Shown: positions 24,980 through 33,445 of the stretch, one piece after another | How the letters are laid out: each line of letters begins with the position of its first letter | Numbering within the stretch: the first letter of the stretch is position 1 | Assembly (NCBI RefSeq): GCF_000008185.1 | Contig: NC_002967.9 | Location: forward strand, 1,116,001-1,180,000 | Reading direction: 5' to 3' | DNA length: 64,000 bases | Source of the DNA: Treponema denticola ATCC 35405 | Lineage (GTDB): Bacteria; Spirochaetota; Spirochaetia; Treponematales; Treponemataceae | Program-made: the position numbers and the translations under genes | The notes under the pieces: model-generated | What the model was told of the DNA's origin: nothing | Databases searched by the model: none | Seen by the model: only the letters and a program-made list of their open reading frames with translations

Positions 24980-26467
24980 CTACTCTTCGTCCTCATATTC
25001 AAAAGCAAGATCTACTCCGCAATTGGGGCATTTTGTCATATCTGTTGTTATTTTATGACCGCATTCAGGGCATTCAAATTCTTCAACTTCACCCTCATCA
25101 TCCGAAACAGGCTCGCTTTCTTCATCGCTTTCATCTCCATCGTCTTCTACAACTTCAACGGCATTAGCTATAATGTCAAGAAGGGTATCAGCCATCTCTG
25201 TAGTAAGACCTTCCAATGCCCTGATTTCATCATCTTCCATGTTAATCAAGTCTTGTATATCTTCAATTTCGTTATTACGTAATACTGTAAGAATATCTTC
25301 GGTAATTCCCGGAAGTTCGGCAACATTGGAAATTTCCTCATATTCTTCATCTTCATCACTTGTTTCATCAGTGAATAAGTTTTCGACAGCCTTTCTGGCA
25401 TCCGTGTAAATATCCATTTGTTTAAACTGTTCTTCGGTTTTTACATCTATGTTCCAGTCTACAAGGCGGTTTGCAAGGCGTACGTTTAAACCGTGTTTTC
25501 CTATAGCCAGCGATAATTGGGAGTCGGAAACGATTGCAAGGGCCTTTCTTTTTTCCGCATCCAATATCATAACATCCATGACTTCTGCAGGTGAAAGGGC
25601 GCTTTTTATATAGGCCTTAGGGTCTTCAGAGTAGGGTAGAATATCTATCTTTTCATCATCCAACTCTGCGATAACTGCTTGAATTCTTGCTCCCTTTGCT
25701 CCTACACAGGCTCCTACAGGATCTATATCATCTCTGTCAGTTGAAACCGCTATCTTTGTTCTATAACCTGGTTCACGTACAATATTATGAATCTTTACTA
25801 TTCCGCTTTCAATTTCGGGCACTTCCACTTCCAGTATCTGCCTTACAAATTCCGCATCGGTTCTTGAAAGGATCAGCTGTACTACGTTTGATTGACGGTG
25901 TTTTTTTACTTCCCGTACAAGGGCTTTTATTCTTGATTCTTCTCCGGCTGCTGCATTCCTTCCAAAGTGATCTCCCGGACACTGATATTTTTTAGGTAAT
26001 AAGCCCTCAACCTTTCCTAAGTCGACATAGATGTTTCCGTTTCGTTCCCGATGGTAGTAACCGATTATGATTTCTCCTACCTTTGTACTGTATTCTGCAT
26101 AAAGGGTATCTTTTTGCATTTCTCTGATACATTGGATTGCTCTTTGCATTCCGACCTTGACAGAATTAATACCTAAGCTTTTCGGATCGACTTCGACTAA
26201 AAGTTCATCACCTGCCTCGCAAGAGGGGGCCAATTTTTTTGCTTCTTCTAAACTTATATCAAAAACCGGATTTTTTGCATCTTCCGTTATTATTTTCTTT
26301 GAGTATATTTTTCCTGTTTCTTCATTGAATACGGCATTTGCATCTGTTCCGAATTGTTTTTTATAAGATGCTTTTAGAGCCTGCTCTACAATGTGCAAAA
26401 CAAAATCGTCATCAATTCCTTTTTCCTGTGCAAATTCCCGAATTGCCTCAATTATTCCTTCAGACAT
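24980..26467 (-). CDS. nusA: Transcription factor NusA with C-terminal zinc ribbon
   Basis: NusA binds RNA polymerase to modulate pausing and termination. The N-terminal domain begins MSEGIIEAIREFAQEKG. S1 (GEIIIGYYHRERNGNIYVDLGKVEGLLP) and two KH domains (VGACVGAKGARIQAV, AIGKHGLNVRLANRLVDW) follow. The acidic linker and HhH-like repeats (ITEDILTVLRNNEIEDIQDLI) are normal. The last ~35 residues are unusual: FECPECGHKITTDMTKCPNCG forms a zinc ribbon of the CPxCG-CPxCG type. The ATG at 26467 lies 10 nt after AAGGAG. Confidence 0.95.
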   Translation of the reverse strand: MSEGIIEAIREFAQEKGIDDDFVLHIVEQALKASYKKQFGTDANAVFNEETGKIYSKKIITEDAKNPVFDISLEEAKKLAPSCEAGDELLVEVDPKSLGINSVKVGMQRAIQCIREMQKDTLYAEYSTKVGEIIIGYYHRERNGNIYVDLGKVEGLLPKKYQCPGDHFGRNAAAGEESRIKALVREVKKHRQSNVVQLILSRTDAEFVRQILEVEVPEIESGIVKIHNIVREPGYRTKIAVSTDRDDIDPVGACVGAKGARIQAVIAELDDEKIDILPYSEDPKAYIKSALSPAEVMDVMILDAEKRKALAIVSDSQLSLAIGKHGLNVRLANRLVDWNIDVKTEEQFKQMDIYTDARKAVENLFTDETSDEDEEYEEISNVAELPGITEDILTVLRNNEIEDIQDLINMEDDEIRALEGLTTEMADTLLDIIANAVEVVEDDGDESDEESEPVSDDEGEVEEFECPECGHKITTDMTKCPNCGVDLAFEYEDEE

Positions 26468-26502
26468 TTCATTAAATCTCCTTAACAAAGCTAAAATTAT
26501 TC

Positions 26503-26949
26503 TTAAAGATTACATCTGGCTTTTTTTATATCCTGATACGGAATTTGAATGTCTTGATTATCAGAATTTAAAACAAGGCCTTCGGAATTTACTTCTTTTA
26601 TAATTCCGTGCCGCCAATCAGTAATGCTGTTATCCCAAATTTGGGCTTCTTCTCCTACAAAGGCATAAAACTCAACCGCCCGCTTTACAAGTCGGTTTAT
26701 TCCCGGAGAGCTTACTTCCATAGTTACATCTTGCGAGCCTATGAGGGCTTCAATACGGGGCTGAAGAGTCCTGTGTACAGAGGTACAGTCTTTGATACCG
26801 ACCCCTTTTTCCGATTTTATTACTGCCTTAACCTGCCAAACGTCTTTTTTGTGAAGGACATTCAGATCGACCAGTTTAAAGCCGAGCCCTTCGACAAGAG
26901 GTTCACATTCGCTAAAGTACGGAATATCTTTTTTTTGAATGAATTCCAC
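26503..26949 (-). CDS. rimP: Ribosome maturation factor RimP
   Basis: RimP is needed for 30S assembly. The 148 residues contain the conserved LGFKLVDLNVL, the central GIKDCTSVHRTLQPRIEAL, and TMEVSSPGINRLVKRAVEFYAFVGEEAQIW. The C-terminal SH3-like domain ends in IPYQDIKKARC. It starts with GTG behind GAGGAGG. It is the first gene of the nusA-infB operon, and a terminator hairpin in its leader could regulate the whole set. Confidence 0.93.
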   Translation of the reverse strand: MEFIQKKDIPYFSECEPLVEGLGFKLVDLNVLHKKDVWQVKAVIKSEKGVGIKDCTSVHRTLQPRIEALIGSQDVTMEVSSPGINRLVKRAVEFYAFVGEEAQIWDNSITDWRHGIIKEVNSEGLVLNSDNQDIQIPYQDIKKARCNL

Positions 26950-26981
26950 TTCAACCTCCTCTCAAGATACCTTTTGCATAC

Positions 26982-27007
26982 AAAAAAGGAGCCGCTTGAA
27001 CGACTCC
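26982..27007 (-). terminator. Terminator/attenuator in the leader of rimP-nusA-infB
   Basis: On the minus strand, GGAGTCG (27007-27001) pairs with CGGCTCC (26994-26988) over the loop TTCAAG, followed by six T (26987-26982). It lies about 35 nt downstream of the predicted start and 33 nt before the rimP GTG. A hairpin here would stop transcription before rimP unless read through. Confidence 0.65.
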
Positions 27008-27040
27008 GAATACACAAGGATAATATATGTTCTAATAGTT

Positions 27041-27069
27041 ATAATACCATAAAATTGAAATATATTCAA
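27041..27069 (-). promoter_or_regulatory. Predicted promoter of the rimP-nusA-infB operon
   Basis: On the minus strand, TTGAAT (27064-27069) and TATTAT (27041-27046) are 17 nt apart. Transcripts would begin near 27034, upstream of the terminator hairpin at 26982-27007. Confidence 0.55.
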
Positions 27070-27153
27070 TACATATATCATAGAAAAATATTAAGTTTTT
27101 TTGTTTTTGGATTGAAAATATTAAAAAAAAGCCCTTTTTATGCCTTAATACTA

Positions 27154-27182
27154 TTGACAGTTATGCAAAATAGCTTTATAAG
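27154..27182 (+). promoter_or_regulatory. Predicted promoter of the PLP decarboxylase gene
   Basis: A perfect TTGACA (27154-27159) is followed after 17 nt by TATAAG (27177-27182). A strong GGGAGG site precedes the ATG at 27220. Confidence 0.65.
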
Positions 27183-27219
27183 GTAAGCTATTATTACTAT
27201 TTTTTGGGAGGTCGGCCTA

Positions 27220-28389
27220 ATGGAAAGAAAGGATTACATTAGCGATTCTGAGTGGAAACACTTTATGAGTTTTTCAGAAAATCTGGAAACGCCCTGTGTT
27301 GTTATCAACCTAAAAACAATCAAAAAAAATTATCAAAAGTTAAGAGAAAATTTTCCCTATGCGGATATTTTTTATGCGATTAAGGCTAATCCGCATGAAG
27401 AAATTATTTCAATGCTAAACGAGATGGGTTCATGCTTTGACATAGCTTCACGTTATGAACTTGACAAGGTTCTAAAATTAGGCGTAAGCCCTGAAAGACT
27501 CAGCTACGGAAACACCATAAAAAAGGCAAAGGATATTGCTTATTTTTATGAAAAGGGTGTCAGAATGTTCGCTACGGACAGTAAGGACGACCTTAAAAAT
27601 ATAGCTCAATTTGCTCCCGGTTCGAGAGTTTATGTGAGAATCCTTGTTGAAAACACTACCAGTGCCGACTGGCCTTTGTCAAGAAAATTCGGCTGCCATC
27701 CCGATATGGCCTATGACCTTTGCATTCAGGCCAGAGATTCGGGCCTTATTCCTTACGGTATTTCTTTCCACGTAGGAAGCCAGCAGCGGGACATCGGTCA
27801 GTGGAACGATGCCATTGCAAAGACAAAATACCTGATGGACTCTTTGGAAGAAGAAGAAGAAATTAAGCTCGAAATGGTCAACATGGGCGGAGGTTTCCCC
27901 GCTTCTTATGTTACACCTGCAAACGACCTAAGCGAGTATGCTTCCGAAATTAGCCGCTACTTGGAAGATGATTTCGGTGAAGAGCGTCCGCGCATTATTT
28001 TGGAACCGGGCCGCTCCCTTGTAGGCGACAGCGGTATCTTGGTAACCGAGGTTGTTATGATTTCGCGCAAAAACAACACAGCCCTCTTTAGATGGGTATA
28101 TCTTGATACGGGTCTTTTTAACGGTCTTATTGAAACCCTAAACGAATCCTTAAAATACCCGATCATTACCGATAAGGATGAAGGCTGCAAAAAATGGGGT
28201 GAGGTCGTTTTGGCCGGTCCTACATGCGACAGTATGGATATTATGTATGAAGATTATAAGTACAGTCTTCCTACCAACCTTAAGCCCGGAGACAGGGTAT
28301 ACTTCCTTACAACCGGTGCTTATACATCCAGTTATGCTTCTGTAGAGTTTAACGGCTTCCCGCCGATTAAAACCTACATAATGAAGTAA
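27220..28389 (+). CDS. Ornithine/diamine decarboxylase family, fold type III PLP enzyme
   Basis: A 389-residue protein resembling eukaryote-type ornithine decarboxylase. The PLP lysine is in FYAIKANP near residue 66. Other landmarks are ISFHVGSQQRD, MVNMGGGFPA, ILEPGRSLVGDSG and GPTCDSMDIM, with the Cys and Asp that contact the other subunit of the dimer. The reaction is probably ornithine (or lysine) to diamine with release of CO2; ornithine versus diaminopimelate specificity cannot be read from sequence with confidence. It has its own promoter and ribosome-binding site. The LRR lipoprotein gene follows 22 nt later. Confidence 0.88.
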   Translation: MERKDYISDSEWKHFMSFSENLETPCVVINLKTIKKNYQKLRENFPYADIFYAIKANPHEEIISMLNEMGSCFDIASRYELDKVLKLGVSPERLSYGNTIKKAKDIAYFYEKGVRMFATDSKDDLKNIAQFAPGSRVYVRILVENTTSADWPLSRKFGCHPDMAYDLCIQARDSGLIPYGISFHVGSQQRDIGQWNDAIAKTKYLMDSLEEEEEIKLEMVNMGGGFPASYVTPANDLSEYASEISRYLEDDFGEERPRIILEPGRSLVGDSGILVTEVVMISRKNNTALFRWVYLDTGLFNGLIETLNESLKYPIITDKDEGCKKWGEVVLAGPTCDSMDIMYEDYKYSLPTNLKPGDRVYFLTTGAYTSSYASVEFNGFPPIKTYIMK

Positions 28390-28411
28390 ATATTATTAAA
28401 AGAGTCCGGCT

Positions 28412-29731
28412 ATGTTAAAGACCTTATATAAAATTACGGCTTTGGTTATTTTTAGTTTTTTTGTTTTTTCGTGTTCCGAAAAGGAAGAACAAGTAGGGGT
28501 TGAAAATAAGGAAGCTCAATCTGAGGTCGGCTCTCAGGCCGGACTTAATTCCGAAAAAAAAGATAATGGGCTTCAATCGGGGCAGGATAAGACAAAAACG
28601 GCTGATGCCCAATATCAAAAAGCCTTAAATGAGGCTTCCGTTATTTTTGAATTTGAGGCTGTAAATAAAAAAATCAATTTAAGCCTTAAAGCCGATGAAA
28701 ATATCAAAATTGAAGGTGCCGTTCCTTCGGAAATTCCTGCCGACGGTTCCGTAAACGAAATATTTATAGCAAAAAATTCTCTTGCCCTATTGGGTGATGT
28801 AAAAGAGCTTACAATTCATAATGCCGAAATTTTAAGCGGAGTTAAAATAATTAAAGCGCCTGCTTTGAAGTCCTTGGATATCTCTTTTTCGGGCTTAAAG
28901 AATATCGAATTTATAGATTGTAAGGCTCTTGAAAATCTGATTCTTGAAGGAAACAAGAAAATGAATAAGCCTGATTTTTCTTCGTTAAAAGGCTTAAAAA
29001 AGCTCAATTTGGCCAAAACAACAATTCGGGAGATGGATTTTTCTGTTTTTCCGCGACTTGAATGCCTTGATATAAGTTCGATAAGCTTAAAAAAGCTTGA
29101 TCTTACAAAAAACATTGAGCTTAAAGAGCTGGATTGTGAAAATTCCGGTTTAAACACTCTTGATTTAACTAAAAATATAAAATTACAACGGCTTAATTGC
29201 AGGGCCAACAAACTTACCGACTTGGCGCTTTTTCAAAACAAAGAGCTCAAGTTTTTGGATTGCGGAAAAAATAATCTTGATAAACTTTTAATAGCTCTTA
29301 ACACAAAACTTCAAAAACTGTATTGTGACTCCAATGAAATAAAGGATTTGGATCTTCCTTCGTTAAAGGAACTTGAAGAGCTTTATTGTTACCGCAACAA
29401 GATAGAGAATCTTGTCGTAGGTTCAAATCGTAAGTTAAAAAATCTTTTTTGCTTTGAAAATAAGATTAATGAAAAATCAATGAAGCAGCTCTTTGATTCT
29501 TTGATAGCAGGTGACGGATATGATATTAAAACCCTTGTAGTTTATGCCGAAAAAAATCCCAATCTAACATACAAAGCGGATAAATACTTTGACCATAATT
29601 TTGTGCCTACCGAAGAAATGCTTAATTCTTCCTCCTTTAAATTCTGGAAAGTTTATTTTACCCTTTATGGTCTTGAAGATATGGGCAGTATAATCGACTC
29701 CCTTGTTCAAAAAACGGGAGAAGCTTTTTAG
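28412..29731 (+). CDS. Leucine-rich repeat lipoprotein
   Basis: The N-terminus MLKTLYKITALVIFSFFVFSCS is a lipoprotein signal, with Cys as the lipid attachment site. A charged linker (residues ~22-65) is followed by repeats of the form LKELDCENSGLNTLDLTKNIKLQRLNCRAN, about 21 residues each and running to residue ~350. A non-repeat C-terminal region follows. Such LRR proteins are surface or periplasmic and bind proteins. It follows the decarboxylase gene closely but has no obvious functional link. Start at ATG with weak AAGAG. Confidence 0.85.
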   Translation: MLKTLYKITALVIFSFFVFSCSEKEEQVGVENKEAQSEVGSQAGLNSEKKDNGLQSGQDKTKTADAQYQKALNEASVIFEFEAVNKKINLSLKADENIKIEGAVPSEIPADGSVNEIFIAKNSLALLGDVKELTIHNAEILSGVKIIKAPALKSLDISFSGLKNIEFIDCKALENLILEGNKKMNKPDFSSLKGLKKLNLAKTTIREMDFSVFPRLECLDISSISLKKLDLTKNIELKELDCENSGLNTLDLTKNIKLQRLNCRANKLTDLALFQNKELKFLDCGKNNLDKLLIALNTKLQKLYCDSNEIKDLDLPSLKELEELYCYRNKIENLVVGSNRKLKNLFCFENKINEKSMKQLFDSLIAGDGYDIKTLVVYAEKNPNLTYKADKYFDHNFVPTEEMLNSSSFKFWKVYFTLYGLEDMGSIIDSLVQKTGEAF

Positions 29732-29735
29732 TCTA

Positions 29736-29764
29736 TTGACTGAATCTTTTTCTTTTTGTAAAAT
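29736..29764 (+). promoter_or_regulatory. Predicted promoter of the DAACS transporter (leaderless layout)
   Basis: TTGACT (29736-29741) and TAAAAT (29759-29764) are separated by 17 nt, and the ATG begins 6 nt after the -10. No ribosome-binding site lies between them. Confidence 0.6.
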
Positions 29765-29769
29765 GAATC

Positions 29770-30999
29770 ATGAAAATTTGGATAAAATATCTTATAGGTT
29801 CTGTTCTAGGCATTATAATTGCGGCTATTTCTTCTTCCGATAGTGCATTCTTTAATGCAGCTGTTGATTTTGCCGCTAATATTGCTATTCAATTCGGCCG
29901 TTATTCCTTATATCCCGTTTTATTTTTTGGGTTTACCGTAAGTATATCTAAATTACGTGAAAGCCGTTCCTTACTAAAACTTTCGATATATATTGCCGTT
30001 TTTATTATTCTTTCATCCCTTTTGGCAGCCCTTTTAGGTTTGATTTCTATCTCTATCAGCTCTCCGCCGAGAATCCCTATCTTTGTTGAAGAGACAAGTT
30101 CTGTCGAGAATTTGGGCGTTATGGAGTCCTTTTTACGGCTCTTCCCGTCAAGTGCATTTGAAGCCTTTATGGATGGGCTTTATATACTTCCGCTTTGTAT
30201 CTTTGCCGGCTTTGCAGGAGCAGCTTGTGCTGTCGATAAAAATATTTCCAAACCTGTTTTTACCCTTTTTGATTCCTTATCAAGAGTTTCTTATGCCGTT
30301 ATGGCTTTTTTTGTAGATATGTTTTCAATAGGACTTATTGCAGTATCCGTAAACTGGTTTATCAAGTTCCAAGCCATGCTTTCAACCAAATTTTTTACCG
30401 GCTTGGTTGTGCTTTTATTGGTAGATTTTTTTATAATAGCCTTAATAATATATCCTATAATCTTAAAAATAATGTGTAAAGATATAAATCCTTACAAGGT
30501 GCTCTATGCTTCGATAGCTCCTGTTTGTGCAGCTTTTTTTTCGGGCGATACCAATTTAACCTTGCCTATCTTATTGCGCCATTCAAACGAGAGCTTGGGT
30601 GTCAGAAGGAGAATTTCTTCGGTATCCTTGCCTGTTTTTTCGGTTTTCGGCAGGGCAGGAAGCGCGATGGTTGTTACCATAAGCTTTATTGTAATTTTAA
30701 ACTCTTATTCCAGTTTGGGTATAAGTTTTGAGGATAGATTTTGGCTTGTCGGTATTTCTACCCTTTTTTCGTTCTTTTTAGGCCGTTTCCCCATAACGGG
30801 AACCTATGTTTCCCTTGTTGCCGTTTGCGCTATATACGGACGGGGCTTTGAATCCGGGTTTTTAATTTTGCGTCCGGCAGCCTTTTTTATAGGCTCGGTA
30901 GCTGCCGCCATTGATGCCTTAACAGCCATGGTGGGAACATATATAATCGGTCACTTGTCTAAGATGACTAATACACGCACTTTAAGATTCTTTATATAA
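29770..30999 (+). CDS. Dicarboxylate/amino acid:cation symporter (DAACS/SDF family)
   Basis: A 409-residue membrane protein with about eight hydrophobic helices. GRYSLYPVLFFGFTVSISKL, the hairpin loop region CAAFFSGDTNLTLPILL, and FGRAGSAMVVTISF follow the glutamate-transporter (GltP/SDF) order, as does the final IDALTAMVGTYIIGH with its reentrant loop. The family couples uptake of dicarboxylic acids or Ser/Thr to Na+ or H+. The conserved NMDGT-type motif is not clearly preserved (GRAGSAM), so substrate and cation are uncertain. The ATG is placed 6 nt after a good -10 element. Confidence 0.8.
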   Translation: MKIWIKYLIGSVLGIIIAAISSSDSAFFNAAVDFAANIAIQFGRYSLYPVLFFGFTVSISKLRESRSLLKLSIYIAVFIILSSLLAALLGLISISISSPPRIPIFVEETSSVENLGVMESFLRLFPSSAFEAFMDGLYILPLCIFAGFAGAACAVDKNISKPVFTLFDSLSRVSYAVMAFFVDMFSIGLIAVSVNWFIKFQAMLSTKFFTGLVVLLLVDFFIIALIIYPIILKIMCKDINPYKVLYASIAPVCAAFFSGDTNLTLPILLRHSNESLGVRRRISSVSLPVFSVFGRAGSAMVVTISFIVILNSYSSLGISFEDRFWLVGISTLFSFFLGRFPITGTYVSLVAVCAIYGRGFESGFLILRPAAFFIGSVAAAIDALTAMVGTYIIGHLSKMTNTRTLRFFI

Positions 31000-31057
31000 G
31001 AGCTTTTCTTTATGTAAGAGCTTTGATTGAATATTGTTAAAAAAAAGGAAGAGAGAA

Positions 31058-31687
31058 ATGAACTGTATTTTTTTGGGCCCGCCGGGCGCAGGAAAGGGAA
31101 CCCTTGCTTTTGAGGTTTCAAAATCGTATAAGATTCCGCATATTTCGACCGGAGATCTTTTTAGAGCTGCAATCAAGGAGCAAACCGACTTGGGGAAAAA
31201 AGTTAAGGCTGTCATTGATTCCGGGGCATTGGTAAGCGACGACCTTACAATCGCCCTTGTAAAGGAAAGGTTGGAAAGGGATGACACCAAAAAAGGTTTT
31301 ATCCTCGACGGCTTTCCCCGTACAATCGCTCAGGCCGATGCCCTAGAGGACATCGTAAAAATAGATTCCGTTATCAACTTCGATATAAGCGATGATGAGG
31401 TTATCAAACGCCTTTCAGGAAGAAGGGTTTGTTCCTCATGCGGTCAAAGTTTTCATATCGAATTCGTAAAACCGAAAAAAGAAGGCATTTGCGATTCATG
31501 TTCCGGAGATCTGATGATCCGTCCGGATGATAAAATTGAAGCAATCCAAAAACGCCTTGAAACTTACAGAAACCAAACAGCTCCGTTAATCGACTATTAT
31601 ACAAAAAAAGATCTGATAGTAAATATAGATGCCCGCCCGGCATCGGAGAAGGTATTGGCTTCTTTTAAAGTAAAATTTCCGCATTAG
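31058..31687 (+). CDS. adk: Adenylate kinase with zinc-type lid
   Basis: Adk interconverts ATP + AMP and 2 ADP. MNCIFLGPPGAGKGT is the P-loop, HISTGDLFRAAIKEQT the AMP-binding region, and DGFPRTIAQADAL the conserved middle. The lid carries four Cys (CSSCGQ and CDSC), so it should bind zinc, as in Gram-positive Adk. RPDDKIEAIQKRLETYRNQTAPLIDYY is typical. The ATG at 31058 follows AAGGAAGAGAG; an in-frame codon at 31034 is unlikely. Confidence 0.96.
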   Translation: MNCIFLGPPGAGKGTLAFEVSKSYKIPHISTGDLFRAAIKEQTDLGKKVKAVIDSGALVSDDLTIALVKERLERDDTKKGFILDGFPRTIAQADALEDIVKIDSVINFDISDDEVIKRLSGRRVCSSCGQSFHIEFVKPKKEGICDSCSGDLMIRPDDKIEAIQKRLETYRNQTAPLIDYYTKKDLIVNIDARPASEKVLASFKVKFPH

Positions 31688-31735
31688 AGGAAAATTTTTA
31701 GAATAAGCGCCGTTACTGTCTTACTGTCTATAACC

Positions 31736-31769
31736 AATACTTTTATATATCCTCCGATATAAAAAGTAT
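31736..31769. terminator. Near-perfect palindrome after adk
   Basis: ATACTTTTATAT pairs with ATATAAAAAGTAT with a single mismatch over a short loop (31736-31769). It can act as a terminator for adk on plus and for the SRPBCC gene on minus. Confidence 0.5.
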
Positions 31770-31818
31770 GGCCGAAAGGAGAAAAAACTGCAATGTTTTA
31801 TCGGCAAGGCAATTCGCT

Positions 31819-32340
31819 TTATTTAATTCCGGCTTTTAAGCGTTCGACGGGAATGCGTTCCGGATACTTGCCTTCGGTAAGGATTTCGGTCAAATATTTA
31901 TTGTCCAAAATCATATCGTCGCGAATGAGTTGCCAGTTGCATTTTTTACGGAAGATGATTTTGAACAGCAAAAAGTTCATAATCGGTCCGATGACGGGAG
32001 TCGTTATACCGAACGATTCCGTGTGAGAAAAGCGGCAGCCGTCTTTTGTTCGCGTCCCTTCAAATGTGATAAAAGCGGTTCCCTTGTCGCTTTTAAATAC
32101 GAACCGAAAATGGTCGTTGTCGCGTTCGCTCGTTACTATGGTGCCGGTTACGTCGTAGTCGAGCCCCATAACGATTTCGTAAAAGCGGACTTTGCTGCCC
32201 GTATTTACGTTCCCGTTGTACAGTTCGCATTCCAAATGATACGGACTCCACTTGACGAATTCCTCTTCAAAATTGTCTGCCCACGCGCACAGTTTTTCGA
32301 ACGGTGCGCTAATGTCAACCTGTTCATGCAAGGTTATCAT
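31819..32340 (-). CDS. SRPBCC-superfamily protein
   Basis: About 173 residues. The start MITLHEQVDISAPFEKLCAWADNFEEEFVKWSPYH and the central GSKVRFYEIVMGLDYDVTGTIV fit the SRPBCC/Bet v1-like fold, which binds small hydrophobic ligands; FVFKSDKGTAFITFEGTRTKDGCRFSHTESFG is a strand-rich core. The ATG at 32340 lies 7 nt after GGAGG. It overlaps the TetR gene by 17 nt, so both are one transcript. It is noticeably GC-richer than the surroundings. No enzymatic activity is assigned. Confidence 0.75.
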   Translation of the reverse strand: MITLHEQVDISAPFEKLCAWADNFEEEFVKWSPYHLECELYNGNVNTGSKVRFYEIVMGLDYDVTGTIVTSERDNDHFRFVFKSDKGTAFITFEGTRTKDGCRFSHTESFGITTPVIGPIMNFLLFKIIFRKKCNWQLIRDDMILDNKYLTEILTEGKYPERIPVERLKAGIK

Positions 32341-32995
32341 ACACAATCCTCCTATATTTTTCTTTTTCCGCAGCCGGAGCGTTCAAAGCACCGGCGCAGA
32401 AGTCAATCATGCAGTCCATGAGTTTTCGGGCGCTGCCTTCTTTTTTTTCGTGAACATAGCCGAAATCGTACATCATTTCTCCTATGCCGCCGGCGATAAA
32501 AACGGCCGTTTTATGAACCGTTTCGGCGTCCGCTTTGTACCAATCCAGTGAGCGGATAAATATTTCCCAAACTTCAACAAATTTTTGTGTCAGTTCTTCT
32601 TTGAGTTTTAATGAGTACAAAAGATTGTCCGGCGAAGCGGCCGCTTCTTTTCCGTGAGCGTCGGCTTTTACCGTTTTTAAAAACAGGCGCGTTACTTGAG
32701 TCATAAGCGATTGCGCGTCGTCTTTGTGAGTGTCGATTGCATCCTGTACGGATTTTACATAGCGCTCGGAGTACCGGCGCAAAACGGCGCGGTAAATTGC
32801 TTCCTTCGATTCAAAATAATAATAAAAAACGCTCGGCGAAGACGTCCTGTCGTTTGCCTCATCCAAAATATCCCGAACAGACGTATTCGTATAGCCTTTT
32901 GAAAAAAACAGCGTTGTCGCCGCATCGATCAATTGATTTTGCCGGCTTTCTCTGTCTTCTTGCCGACTTTCTCTGTTTTCGTCTTTTTCAGGCAT
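32324..32995 (-). CDS. TetR-family transcriptional regulator
   Basis: The helix-turn-helix region is QNQLIDAATTLFFSKGYTNTSVRDILDEANDRTSSPSVFYYYFESKEAIYRAVL, a standard TetR DNA-binding domain, in residues ~20-75. The remainder is an alpha-helical ligand/dimer domain. The ATG at 32995 lies 8 nt after AGGAGG; a GTG two codons upstream is too close. The gene lies downstream of a promoter flanked by two matching inverted repeats (33014-33052), so self-repression is likely. The downstream SRPBCC protein may bind or relay the ligand. Base composition is GC-rich relative to neighbours. Confidence 0.88.
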   Translation of the reverse strand: MPEKDENRESRQEDRESRQNQLIDAATTLFFSKGYTNTSVRDILDEANDRTSSPSVFYYYFESKEAIYRAVLRRYSERYVKSVQDAIDTHKDDAQSLMTQVTRLFLKTVKADAHGKEAAASPDNLLYSLKLKEELTQKFVEVWEIFIRSLDWYKADAETVHKTAVFIAGGIGEMMYDFGYVHEKKEGSARKLMDCMIDFCAGALNAPAAEKEKYRRIVYDNLA

Positions 32996-33013
32996 AGGCA
33001 CTTCCTCCTTTTA

Positions 33014-33062
33014 TAGAATAATATTCTATAGACATTATAGAACATTGTTCTACAAAATGCAA
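33014..33062 (-). promoter_or_regulatory. TetR promoter with two palindromic operators
   Basis: The promoter reads TTGCAT (33057-33062), 17 nt, TATAAT (33034-33039) on the minus strand. Two 15-nt palindromes flank the -10: TAGAACATTGTTCTA (33038-33052, in the spacer) and TAGAATAATATTCTA (33014-33028, at the transcript start). Centres are 24 nt apart and the half-sites are nearly the same (TAGAAnA), as expected for a repressor binding twice. Confidence 0.7.
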
Positions 33063-33127
33063 GGGGTTTTATTGCCTCACGTTAAATCTAACCTAAAAAA
33101 ATTGTCTGGACTTACCGGAATAAGCCT

Positions 33128-33436
33128 TTATCCCTGCAGCACGCTTTCTACATATTGAGGATTAGCCGAAACGATTTTAAGTAGAGACAAGGCCGCCCCA
33201 TCAGGCTTACGCCTGCCTTGTTCCCAGTTTCGTAAGGTACCGATACTGATATTAAGCATAGATGCAAATTCTTCTTGTGTTTTATTTGTCTTACTGCGTA
33301 TTTTGGCAATATCCAAAGGCTCTATTTCAAAAACTCTGGCGGGAGGAATTTCTCCTTTTTCAATTAAAACAGCTTCCTTTACGCTTTGGAGTAATTCGGC
33401 AAACATCTCATCACTCATTTTTTTTCTTTTAAACAT
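33128..33436 (-). CDS. higA: HigA-type XRE antitoxin
   Basis: A 102-residue protein. The helix-turn-helix is IRSKTNKTQEEFASMLNISIGTLRNWEQGRRKPDGAALSLL in the C-terminal half, matching the HigA2/XRE antitoxins. A short N-terminal region (residues 1-45, including PPARVFEIEPL) probably contacts the toxin. It starts with ATG behind AAGGAG, and lies 9 nt after the toxin gene. The toxin-first order is typical of higBA. The N-terminal position of the toxin-neutralising part is inference. Confidence 0.8.
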   Translation of the reverse strand: MFKRKKMSDEMFAELLQSVKEAVLIEKGEIPPARVFEIEPLDIAKIRSKTNKTQEEFASMLNISIGTLRNWEQGRRKPDGAALSLLKIVSANPQYVESVLQG

Positions 33437-33445
33437 AAAAACTCC

